DNA of 7,988 nucleotides, taken from contig JACCVJ010000366.1 in NCBI GenBank assembly GCA_013698215.1, positions 1-7,988 on the forward strand, in the 5' to 3' direction. A program made the translations under genes and the position numbers. The stretch comes from Tatlockia sp. Its GTDB lineage: Bacteria > Cyanobacteriota > Cyanobacteriia > Cyanobacteriales > Chroococcidiopsidaceae. This document shows positions 1-5,994 of this stretch, one piece after another. A model generated the notes under the pieces. It had not been told where the DNA came from and ran no database searches. It worked only from the letters and a program-made list of their open reading frames with translations. The stretch's first letter is position 1, and each line of letters opens with the position of its first letter.

Positions 1-21
1 AAGCAAAGTTTAATTGGAAAT

Positions 22-57
22 TCTGCAAGGCTACTATTTAAGCGATCGCCTTGCAGA
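22..57 (-). terminator. Stem-loop, probable terminator of the tig-clpP-clpX-hydrolase unit
   Basis: A perfect 10-bp inverted repeat (TCTGCAAGGC at 22-31, GCCTTGCAGA at 48-57) encloses a 16-nt loop. It begins 5 bp past the hydrolase stop codon, where a terminator for the minus-strand unit would sit. The bases after it on the minus strand read AATTTCC and are only mildly U-rich, so it is not a textbook intrinsic terminator. A HIP1 octamer (42-49) covers part of the loop and the first two bases of one arm. Termination is inferred from position and stem quality. Because the repeat is symmetrical it could also act on plus-strand transcripts. Confidence 0.6.
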
Positions 58-62
58 TTAAT

Positions 63-938
63 CTAAGCTACTTGTAAGAATTGCCGTACCGACTTTAAAT
101 AAGTAATCGGATCTTCCAGCATGGGAAAATGAGCCGTATTGGGCATCAAAACAAATTCTACTTTGTCGCTCAAAGATGCAGCTTGACGACCCATAGCAGG
201 CGGAATAATTTGGTCGTATTCCCCAGCAACTAAAAGTGTGGATACAGTTAAACTTGTAAATTCGTGCGGCATAAATTTGGCAGCATTTTCACTTACCGCC
301 GTAACCATTGTACCGATTGCGGCGGCGTAATCTGCCATTAAAAAGTCATCTAAAAACGCTTGGCGATCGCTCTTTGGAATTGAACGTTTCAAAAATCGCG
401 CCATAAACATCCGATCAACAAAGGGAATTTTTGCCAACCACTTAGGGCGAAATTTGACTACATATCCGCCAAACTTATGAAAAGCAGCAAAGGCTTTTTC
501 GTCGTACTCAAAAACACCGCTACAAGTCAAAATGGCTTTTTCTACCCGCTCTGGATATAGGTTGAGAAATATTGTCGCCACCGATGCACCTGTCGAATGA
601 GCGTTGAGATAAACTTTTTTTAGCTCTAATCCATCTAGCAAAGCTGCCAAATCTCGCGCATACTCATCAAGCTCGTAGGTTAGCTCCTGCTCCTCTATAG
701 CTTTATCTGCCTCTGTTGCCGTCAGCACAGGTATTTTGCCGTTCGAGCGCCCAAAACCCCGCATATCGTACAGCAGACAGTCAAAGTCTGTACTCAGAGC
801 AATAGCTGTACTTTCCCAATAACGAGCCGAGCCAGCCCAACCATGAATAAACACCATTACTGGCTTGACTTTAGTATCTTCTTGGGCTTTGATCCATTCG
901 TAATAATGATCAACACCACGAACGCAAATGTAAGGCAT
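63..938 (-). CDS. Alpha/beta-hydrolase fold protein, substrate unknown
   Basis: This is a 291-residue single-domain alpha/beta hydrolase, probably cytoplasmic because no signal peptide or membrane segment is visible. An HGWAG oxyanion-type motif lies at residues 32-36 and DMRGFGRS at 58-65. The nucleophile elbow is AHSTG with Ser115, the probable acid is Asp242 in GEYDQIIPP, and the catalytic His is His270 in NTAHFPMLEDP. A lid region lies at roughly 143-215. The triad is intact, so it should be an active hydrolase, but the sequence does not distinguish ester, lactone, epoxide or C-C bond substrates. The elbow has Ala113 where GxSxG members have Gly. The ATG at 938 is 3 bp past the clpX stop and has no clear Shine-Dalgarno sequence, which suggests translational coupling to clpX. 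A functional link to Clp proteolysis is unproven. The fold assignment is firm; the specific role is unknown. Confidence 0.88.
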   Translation of the reverse strand: MPYICVRGVDHYYEWIKAQEDTKVKPVMVFIHGWAGSARYWESTAIALSTDFDCLLYDMRGFGRSNGKIPVLTATEADKAIEEQELTYELDEYARDLAALLDGLELKKVYLNAHSTGASVATIFLNLYPERVEKAILTCSGVFEYDEKAFAAFHKFGGYVVKFRPKWLAKIPFVDRMFMARFLKRSIPKSDRQAFLDDFLMADYAAAIGTMVTAVSENAAKFMPHEFTSLTVSTLLVAGEYDQIIPPAMGRQAASLSDKVEFVLMPNTAHFPMLEDPITYLKSVRQFLQVA

Positions 939-941
939 GAT

Positions 942-2285
942 TTAAGCAGATTCTGGCTTGGGTAAGGAAGATGGATGTACGAGCAATTCCGCAGTAGAGC
1001 GTTTTTCTACCATCTCTCGCGTAATTGTACAGCAAGTAACATCTTTTCTTGAGGGCAATTCGTACATCACTTCTAGCATCAATTCTTCCACAATGGCGCG
1101 TAAGGCTCTAGCACCAGTTTTTCTCCGGTAAGCTTCAATAGCGATCGCTTTTAAAGCATCTGGTTTAAATTCTAGCTGTACGTTGTCCATATTCAGCAGC
1201 TTTTGGTACTGCTTAACTAAAGCACTGCGCGGCTGAGTCAAAATTGCCACTAAAGTATCTTCATCTAATGGCTCTACTACCGCCGCTACGGGTATGCGTC
1301 CGATAAATTCGGGAATCATGCCAAACTTAACCAAATCTCCTGGTTCTAGGTTCTTCAGTACGTCCGCCGCGCGTTTTTCTTTCGATAGCCCTTCCCCTGG
1401 TTGAATAAAGCCCATTGATTTCTTGCCAATACGCTGTTCGACAACTTTATCTAAACCAACAAAAGCACCGCCACAAATAAACAAAATATTGCTAGTGTCA
1501 ATTTGAATGCAGTCTTGATAAGGATGCTTGCGCCCTCCTTGGGGTGGTACATTAGCGATCGTCCCTTCCAACATCTTCAATAAAGCTTGCTGTACTCCTT
1601 CGCCAGAGACATCGCGGGTAATAGAAGGATTTTCACTTTTCCGGGCAATTTTATCGATTTCATCAATGTAAATAATTCCTCGTTGCGCTTCTTCTACATC
1701 CAAATCCGCAACTTGAAGTAAGCGCAGTAAGATATTTTCCACATCTTCTCCCACATACCCCGCTTCTGTTAGGGTTGTGGCATCGGCTACCGCAAAAGGC
1801 ACGTCTAATATTTTTGCTAAAGTTTGAGCCAACAAAGTTTTACCGCAACCTGTGGGCCCAACTAACAAAATATTTGATTTTTGCAGTTCGACTACCTCCT
1901 CCGAGCCTTTACTATTGGCTTTATTTTGTAGTATGCTCAGGCGCTTGTAATGGTTGTATACTGCTACTGATAAGACTTTTTTAGCTTCCTCTTGACCAAT
2001 TACGTGTTCGTCTAAGTGATTTTTAATCTCTCTTGGCTTGGGTATTTGGCTAAACGATAAATTTGCCGAACGAGGGCGGCGCTTTTGGGGAGGTTCGGGA
2101 CGAGATGCGGGAGCGGTGGCGGCGCTACTTGTGTTGTGTTCGATTAATTCTTCATCAAGAATTTCATTGCACAAATCAACGCATTCATCGCAAATGTAGA
2201 CTCCCGGCCCGGCAATCAACTTGCGTACCTGTTCTTGAGACTTGCCGCAAAATGAACATTTAAGATGGGAGTCGTACTTTACCAT
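942..2285 (-). CDS. clpX: ClpX, ATP-dependent unfoldase of the ClpXP protease
   Basis: ClpX is the hexameric AAA+ unfoldase that recognises tagged or native substrates and threads them into ClpP in the cytoplasm. Numbering is from the ATG at 2285 (447 residues). The N-terminal zinc domain has Cys10, Cys13, Cys32 and Cys35. A Pro/Arg-rich linker spans about 57-75. The AAA+ core has Walker A GPTGCGKT (143-150), pore loop GYVGED (176-181), Walker B IIYIDEIDK (204-212), the RKH pore motif (252-254), the ClpP-docking loop as MGF (291-293), the PEFIGR arginine finger (Arg330) and the sensor-2 GAR (391-393). An upstream TTG at 2297 would add four residues, but it overlaps the Shine-Dalgarno sequence, and the family pattern begins at the ATG. 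The gene follows clpP by 13 bp, so the two are almost certainly co-transcribed. No key residue is missing. Confidence 0.97.
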   Translation of the reverse strand: MVKYDSHLKCSFCGKSQEQVRKLIAGPGVYICDECVDLCNEILDEELIEHNTSSAATAPASRPEPPQKRRPRSANLSFSQIPKPREIKNHLDEHVIGQEEAKKVLSVAVYNHYKRLSILQNKANSKGSEEVVELQKSNILLVGPTGCGKTLLAQTLAKILDVPFAVADATTLTEAGYVGEDVENILLRLLQVADLDVEEAQRGIIYIDEIDKIARKSENPSITRDVSGEGVQQALLKMLEGTIANVPPQGGRKHPYQDCIQIDTSNILFICGGAFVGLDKVVEQRIGKKSMGFIQPGEGLSKEKRAADVLKNLEPGDLVKFGMIPEFIGRIPVAAVVEPLDEDTLVAILTQPRSALVKQYQKLLNMDNVQLEFKPDALKAIAIEAYRRKTGARALRAIVEELMLEVMYELPSRKDVTCCTITREMVEKRSTAELLVHPSSLPKPESA

Positions 2286-2291
2286 AAAAAG

Positions 2292-2295
2292 CCTC
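2292..2295 (-). promoter_or_regulatory. Shine-Dalgarno site that fixes the clpX start
   Basis: On the minus strand GAGG lies 6 nt before the ATG at 2285, an ideal spacing. The alternative TTG start (2297-2295) shares bases with this site (TTGAGG), so the site could not serve that start. This supports the ATG. Confidence 0.7.
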
Positions 2296-2298
2296 AAA

Positions 2299-2976
2299 TT
2301 AGTTAACTGGAGTAACTGTAGCGCCGACTTGGGGGATATTTTGCCGAGAAATCACGCTGTCGATTAAGCCATAGTTTTTTGCTTCTTCGGCGGACATAAA
2401 AAAGTCTCGCTCTGTATCGGCTTCAATTCTTTCTAAGGGCTTACCAGTGTGATGAGCTAGTAACTCGTTTAGTCTACTTTTGTGATAAAGAATTTCTTTA
2501 GCTTGAATTTCGATATCCACAGCTTGACCTTGAGCGCCTCCCAATGGTTGGTGAATCATAATTCGGGCGCTAGGTAATGACATCCTTTTACCCTTCGCTC
2601 CAGCCGTTAGTAAGAATGCTCCCATACTTGCAGCCAATCCAAAACAAATAGTAGCAACATCTGGGCGAATTTGCTGGATTGTATCGTAAATTGCCATGCC
2701 AGCAGTTACCGAGCCACCAGGCGAATTGATGTATAACTGAATGTCTTTTTCTGGGTCTTCAGCATCTAAAAATAATAACTGAGCCACAATTGAGTCGGCT
2801 ACAGCATCATCTACCTGTGTACCCAAAAATACAATCCGCTCTCTTAATAGCCGAGAGTAGATGTCAAAAGCCCGTTCCCCCATACCCGACTGTTCTACAA
2901 CGGTAGGAACGATGTTATTAATCTCTAAATAGTTGGCGCTGCTAATGGGAGGATACATAGATTTTGATTCAAGCAT
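2299..2976 (-). CDS. clpP2: ClpP serine peptidase subunit, ClpP2-like
   Basis: This is a proteolytic subunit of the Clp protease, a 225-residue S14 family serine peptidase that forms heptameric rings. The catalytic triad is complete: Ser117 in GLAASMGAF, His142 in IMIHQPLGG and Asp191 in DTERDFFMS. Each lies 20 residues beyond its E. coli counterpart. The conserved core starts at NIVPTVVEQ (21-29), so the first 20 residues correspond to the region that is a cleaved propeptide in E. coli. The gene sits between tig and clpX. Cyanobacteria have several ClpP paralogues plus the inactive ClpR; the copy next to clpX is usually named ClpP2 and works with ClpX. The name rests on this context, while the catalytic assignment rests on sequence. 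The start is uncertain: ATG at 2976 gives 225 residues and ATG at 2958 gives 219; neither has a strong Shine-Dalgarno sequence. Confidence 0.95.
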   Translation of the reverse strand: MLESKSMYPPISSANYLEINNIVPTVVEQSGMGERAFDIYSRLLRERIVFLGTQVDDAVADSIVAQLLFLDAEDPEKDIQLYINSPGGSVTAGMAIYDTIQQIRPDVATICFGLAASMGAFLLTAGAKGKRMSLPSARIMIHQPLGGAQGQAVDIEIQAKEILYHKSRLNELLAHHTGKPLERIEADTERDFFMSAEEAKNYGLIDSVISRQNIPQVGATVTPVN

Positions 2977-3045
2977 AAATCACAAACTTAAAAAATAGAA
3001 CCGATATGCTGCTAGGGCATAGTAGGCTTCAACTCTAGATCACCT

Positions 3046-3080
3046 ATCTGTAACCTATTATGGCTTATCTATTTACAGAT
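3046..3080. repeat. Inverted repeat (second stem-loop) between tig and clpP
   Basis: ATCTGTAA at 3046-3053 is matched by TTACAGAT at 3073-3080, a perfect 8-bp stem with a 19-nt loop. It lies just beyond the stronger stem-loop that follows tig. Its role is unknown. It could be part of the clpP leader, an RNA-processing site or a protein-binding palindrome. The long loop makes it a weak terminator candidate. Confidence 0.4.
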
Positions 3081-3082
3081 GG

Positions 3083-3110
3083 AGAAGTCGCCCTAATTAG
3101 GGTGACTTCT
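3083..3110. terminator. Stem-loop just downstream of tig; leaky terminator or processing site
   Basis: AGAAGTCGCCC and GGGTGACTTCT form an 11-bp stem around TAATTA, itself self-complementary. The single imperfection is a G-U wobble when read on plus and an A-C mismatch when read on minus. It starts 7 bp past the tig stop. On the minus strand it is followed by CCATCTG with no U-run; on the plus strand it is followed by the T-rich TTAGTATTTA. It therefore looks better as a terminator of plus-strand (antisense to tig) transcription than as a strong stop between tig and clpP. Partial attenuation, 3'-end protection of tig mRNA or RNase processing would also fit. Confidence 0.45.
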
Positions 3111-3117
3111 TTAGTAT

Positions 3118-4497
3118 TTATTCGGCGCTAGTTTCTTCGGCGGTATCGTCTTCGATTTCTGCTTCTGGCTTGTTTAAACTACCTTCGGCGACAAGTTCAA
3201 TACTGGCGTTTGCTTGCAGCCAATCAAGAATTTTCTCAGTGAGCAATTCATCAGCGATAACTTCGCGCAATCTTTCTTGGTCTACATCTTTGTCAGCGTA
3301 CTGTGCTATCACTTCAGTAAACCGCGTTTCAATCGCCACGCTTTCTACTTCAATCGATTCGCGTTTTGCTACTTCAAGCAATGCCAAAGTACGTTTGATG
3401 CTGTCGATAGCTTCGGGGCGCGACCTCTCTCTTAGTTGAGGTATGGTATCTTGGGTAAATAATTTTTTGACATCAATTCCCTGTCTGCTTAACTGCATGG
3501 CAGTCTGGGTAATCATTGTATCTATTTCTTGGTTAATTAATGTTTCGGGTAAATCGACCTCCACATTTTTTACCAATTCCTTCGTTAAAGCCTGTTGCTG
3601 GTTGGCTTTAGTTTTGTTGTCAGCTTCTTCAGTGAACCTTTTTTCCAGTGAGACTCTTAATTCTTCTAAAGTCTCAAATTCGCTAACTTCTTGAGCAAAC
3701 TCGTCATTAACTTCTGGAAGTTCTTTTTCTTTTAGTTCCTTCAAAGTTATTGTAAACTTTGCTTTCCGGTCAGCAAACTCTGGCTGCGGGTACTCGGAAG
3801 GAAATTTAGCATCCACTTCTTTAGTTTCGCCAATGTTCATACCAACAATCCCATCAATGAAACCTTCAATAAACTTACCTTCATGTAGTTCCACTTGAAA
3901 ATCTGTCGCTTCCCCTCCAGGAATGTCTTCTACTTGGGCTTCTGGGTCGTCGTTGACCAAAACACCCTTAAAATCTACTACGACGACATCATTCATTTGA
4001 GCCGTGCGTCCTTCTACAGGAATTGATGTTGCTAATTCTTGACGATTTTCTTCAATAACTTTTTCGACGCTGGCGGGGTCGTATTTAACCTCCTCAGCTT
4101 GCACTTGTAAGCCCGTGTATTGAGTCAGATTTAGCTCTGGCTGTACATCTACCGCCGCTTTAAAAGTCAATGGGTTGCCGGGTTGGTACTGGTCAATTAA
4201 TTCGTCAAAGGAGGTGCGTAGCTGGGGTTGACCGATGGCTTTAACTTCTTCTTGCTTGAGGGCTTCAGTTAAGCCGCTTTCGATGAGGTCTTCTAAGGCT
4301 GCGGCTTTAATTCTGACTACTCCTAGCCGTTGAATCAATACTTGGCGCGGAACTTTGCCTTTACGAAACCCAGGAATATTGGCAGAGCGAGCAAAGTTCG
4401 CAATTACCTGCTCGTAAGCCTGTTTGGACTTTTCGGGGGGAATTTCTATTTCCAAACCTATTTGACTTGCGGGGAGTTTTTCCTGGGTGACTTTCAT
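3118..4497 (-). CDS. tig: Trigger factor, ribosome-associated chaperone and peptidyl-prolyl isomerase
   Basis: Trigger factor binds the ribosome near the exit tunnel and shields nascent chains; its FKBP-like domain can catalyse prolyl isomerisation. Numbering is from the ATG at 4497 (459 residues). The N-terminal ribosome-binding domain carries the signature IPGFRKGKVP (41-50), including the GFRxGxxP core that docks on the ribosome. The FKBP-type domain spans roughly 165-255, and the helical C-terminal chaperone domain roughly 262-430. An acidic tail (about 444-459) makes the protein longer than the 432-residue E. coli protein. A longer open frame begins at a TTG (4518) with no Shine-Dalgarno sequence. 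The ATG matches the family start MKVTQEKLP and is preferred, although it also lacks a clear Shine-Dalgarno sequence. The gene heads the minus-strand unit with clpP and clpX, as in many bacteria. Confidence 0.96.
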   Translation of the reverse strand: MKVTQEKLPASQIGLEIEIPPEKSKQAYEQVIANFARSANIPGFRKGKVPRQVLIQRLGVVRIKAAALEDLIESGLTEALKQEEVKAIGQPQLRTSFDELIDQYQPGNPLTFKAAVDVQPELNLTQYTGLQVQAEEVKYDPASVEKVIEENRQELATSIPVEGRTAQMNDVVVVDFKGVLVNDDPEAQVEDIPGGEATDFQVELHEGKFIEGFIDGIVGMNIGETKEVDAKFPSEYPQPEFADRKAKFTITLKELKEKELPEVNDEFAQEVSEFETLEELRVSLEKRFTEEADNKTKANQQQALTKELVKNVEVDLPETLINQEIDTMITQTAMQLSRQGIDVKKLFTQDTIPQLRERSRPEAIDSIKRTLALLEVAKRESIEVESVAIETRFTEVIAQYADKDVDQERLREVIADELLTEKILDWLQANASIELVAEGSLNKPEAEIEDDTAEETSAE

Positions 4498-4631
4498 GTT
4501 TAGAGTTTTATCTGACAATTTGACTAAAGGGAACTAAATTGCTGACGACCAAAGCTGTATGCCGTTAGCAACTAATTTTTTGCCTTCCTTAGCTCTGTTT
4601 TTGGCAGGGCAGGTTCAACGACACCGTGATA

Positions 4632-4692
4632 TCTTAGTTGAGTAGATAAAATTTGTGGCGTTTAGAGCAGTTCTTAGTTTAGCGATAATTTG
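4632..4692. repeat. Imperfect direct repeat in the tig/asd control region
   Basis: The block at 4632-4655 (24 nt, beginning TCTTAGTTGAG and ending ATTTG) recurs at 4672-4692 (21 nt, beginning TCTTAGTTTAG). By my alignment 19 of the 21 positions of the shorter copy match, with 3 nt of gaps. Starts are 40 bp apart, close to four helical turns, which would suit a regulator binding one face of the DNA. The sequence is AT-rich, so chance similarity is possible. Copy two overlaps the end of the candidate small ORF. Confidence 0.35.
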
Positions 4693-4805
4693 ACGCGATC
4701 GCCTAATCTCCACCACTTTTGTTCTATACTACCTTTACCTCTGGTCTTGACTTCAAATACCATCTGCCGGGCTAGTAGCCAAAGTCTATTGAACAGCTTA
4801 GTCAA
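4674..4805 (-). CDS. Possible small basic protein, 29 or 43 residues (unrecognised)
   Basis: A short open frame runs from a TTG at 4805 (43 residues) or an ATG at 4763 (29 residues) to a TAA at 4674-4676. The translation looks protein-like: the first part (LFNRLWLLARQ) is hydrophobic and basic, and the second has EVKTRGKGS, EQKWWRLGDR and VKLSLN, a lysine/arginine-rich stretch with a Trp-Trp pair. The HIP1 octamer is read inside it as Gly-Asp-Arg, as often happens in cyanobacterial genes. Against it: there is no Shine-Dalgarno sequence before either start, the length is compatible with chance, and it lies where tig and asd regulatory DNA is expected. It could be a real small protein, a gene remnant or simply tig leader. 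I do not recognise a family. Confidence 0.22.
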   Translation of the reverse strand: MTKLFNRLWLLARQMVFEVKTRGKGSIEQKWWRLGDRVKLSLN

Positions 4806-4911
4806 AGCATTATCACTACTAAAAGTTTAATTTTTTAACTAAAATAATCTACTATCAAAAAATATTTAAGCTGACTATCTATTTAAAAAAAGAAAAATCG
4901 ATACATTGACT

Positions 4912-4916
4912 AGGAG
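4912..4916 (+). promoter_or_regulatory. Shine-Dalgarno site supporting the TTG start of asd
   Basis: AGGAG lies 6 nt before the TTG at 4923. This strong, ideally spaced site is the main reason to accept the non-ATG start. No ATG lies near the N-terminus in this frame before the NADP-binding motif. Confidence 0.75.
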
Positions 4917-4922
4917 CAAAAC

Positions 4923-5969
4923 TTGACAAAATCCTATCGCGTGGCAATTTTAGGCGCAACCGGGGCTGTAGGCACGGAATTACTAGAATTATTAGCAAGC
5001 CGTAACTTTCCGGTAGCCGAACTAAAGCTATTAGCTTCTCCTCGCAGTGCGGGAAAAACTATGAAGTTTAAAGGGGAAGACTTAGTAATTGAACCAGCAG
5101 GCGATCGCTCTTTTGATCACATAGACTTAGTACTAGCCTCCGCCGGCGGTTCTATCTCCAAAACCTTCGCCCCTGTGGCTGTAGCCCAAGGAGCGGTAGT
5201 AATAGATAATTCTAGTGCTTTTCGTTTAGACCCTCACGTTCCTTTAGTAGTCCCAGAAGTCAATCCTGACGCAGTAAAAAACCATCAAGGGATAATAGCA
5301 AACCCCAACTGCACAACAATATTGATGGCGGTGGCAGTGTATCCATTGTATAAAGTCAGAAAAATTAAGAGAATTATTGTTGCCACCTACCAATCGGCTA
5401 GTGGTGCGGGAGCGATGGCAATGGCAGAAGTATTAAACCAAACCCAAGAAATTTTACAAGGAAAATCCCCCACACCAGAAATTTTCCCTTATCCCTTAGC
5501 ATTTAATTTATTTCCTCACAATTCCCCCATGACTGCTAATGGATACTGTGAAGAAGAAATGAAAATGGTTAATGAAACTCGAAAAATCTTTAACGCCGAA
5601 GAACTAAGAATTAGTGCAAGTTGTGTTCGGGTTCCCGTACTTCGAGCGCATTCTGAAGCAATTAACATTGAATTTGTATCGCCCCTAAGTGCCAGAGAAG
5701 CGAAAGAAATATTAAGCACATCTCCCGGCGTGCGAGTTGTGGAAGATTGGCAAGCAAACTATTTTCCCATGCCTATAGACGCTACAGGCGTTGATGAAGT
5801 ATTAGTAGGTCGCATCCGTCAAGACATATCCCACGAGTGCGGTTTAGAACTATGGTTGTGTGGCGACCAAATTCGTAAAGGTGCAGCCCTCAACGCCGTG
5901 CAAATTGCGGAATTATTAGTAGAAAAAAATCTACTGTCAGCGAAAGAATATCAAACAGCAAAGAGCTAA
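4923..5969 (+). CDS. asd: Aspartate-semialdehyde dehydrogenase
   Basis: The enzyme reduces beta-aspartyl phosphate to L-aspartate 4-semialdehyde with NADPH, the branch point toward lysine/diaminopimelate and toward threonine and methionine. The protein has 348 residues, normal for the bacterial family. The N-terminal Rossmann fold carries GATGAVG (11-17). Active-site residues are visible: Arg101 after NSSAF, nucleophilic Cys130 in ANPNCTT, Gln157 in TYQSASGAG, and His243 in RVPVLRAHSE as the acid/base. Translation begins at a TTG with an AGGAG site 6 nt upstream, and the N-terminal residues SYRVAILGATG fit the family start. The gene heads a plus-strand unit with dapA, which uses its product directly. 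The asd stop and the dapA GTG are separated by 25 bp. No defect is seen. Confidence 0.97.
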   Translation: MTKSYRVAILGATGAVGTELLELLASRNFPVAELKLLASPRSAGKTMKFKGEDLVIEPAGDRSFDHIDLVLASAGGSISKTFAPVAVAQGAVVIDNSSAFRLDPHVPLVVPEVNPDAVKNHQGIIANPNCTTILMAVAVYPLYKVRKIKRIIVATYQSASGAGAMAMAEVLNQTQEILQGKSPTPEIFPYPLAFNLFPHNSPMTANGYCEEEMKMVNETRKIFNAEELRISASCVRVPVLRAHSEAINIEFVSPLSAREAKEILSTSPGVRVVEDWQANYFPMPIDATGVDEVLVGRIRQDISHECGLELWLCGDQIRKGAALNAVQIAELLVEKNLLSAKEYQTAKS

Positions 5970-5979
5970 AAGCTACGGT

Positions 5980-5985
5980 GAGGAG
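5980..5985 (+). promoter_or_regulatory. Shine-Dalgarno site for the GTG start of dapA
   Basis: GAGGAG lies 9 nt before the GTG at 5995, within the asd-dapA gap. It supports GTG initiation there. The next in-frame ATG would remove the first conserved strand, with its VITAMITPF motif. Confidence 0.65.
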
Positions 5986-5994
5986 TAAAAACGG

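Larger units (their letters stand above)
4498..4922. other. Divergent intergenic region between tig and asd (425 bp)
   Basis: This region must hold the promoters of both tig (leftward) and asd (rightward). Visible contents are an imperfect direct repeat (4632-4655 and 4672-4692), a HIP1 octamer (4695-4702), a possible small minus-strand ORF (4674-4805) and an AT-rich tract (about 4824-4900) before the asd ribosome-binding site. Promoter candidates for asd are weak: TTGAAC at 4789-4794 with TATCAC at 4811-4816 (16-bp spacer), and TACTAT at 4850-4855 with a poor -35. An isolated TATACT lies at 4725-4730 without a correctly spaced -35. I found no convincing tig promoter, NtcA site (GTA-N8-TAC) or riboswitch. 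Confidence 0.6.

Noticed and set aside
1775..2263. Plus-strand open frames opposite clpX (1775-1984 and 2063-2263)
   Set aside because: They are antisense to a fully conserved ClpX coding sequence, with no recognisable domains or ribosome-binding sites.
3170..3694. Plus-strand open frames opposite tig (3170-3439, 3214-3435, 3443-3694)
   Set aside because: They are shadows of the trigger factor gene; their Ser/Phe-rich content is the expected reverse of its Glu/Lys-rich codons.
4559..4645. Plus-strand 28-codon frame starting MPLATNFLPSLALFLAGQ
   Set aside because: It is partly hydrophobic and suggestive of a tiny membrane protein, but it has no Shine-Dalgarno site, is chance length, and resembles no small photosystem or cytochrome subunit I know.
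4690..4730. TTGACG (4690-4695) and TATACT (4725-4730) as a promoter pair
   Set aside because: The spacer is 29 bp, far beyond the usual 16-18 bp, and the first element falls on the HIP1 site.
4498..4922. tRNA, small RNA or riboswitch in the divergent region
   Set aside because: There is no cloverleaf, no T-arm consensus and no riboswitch core that I can recognise; GGTTCAACGACACC near 4612 only superficially resembles a T-arm.
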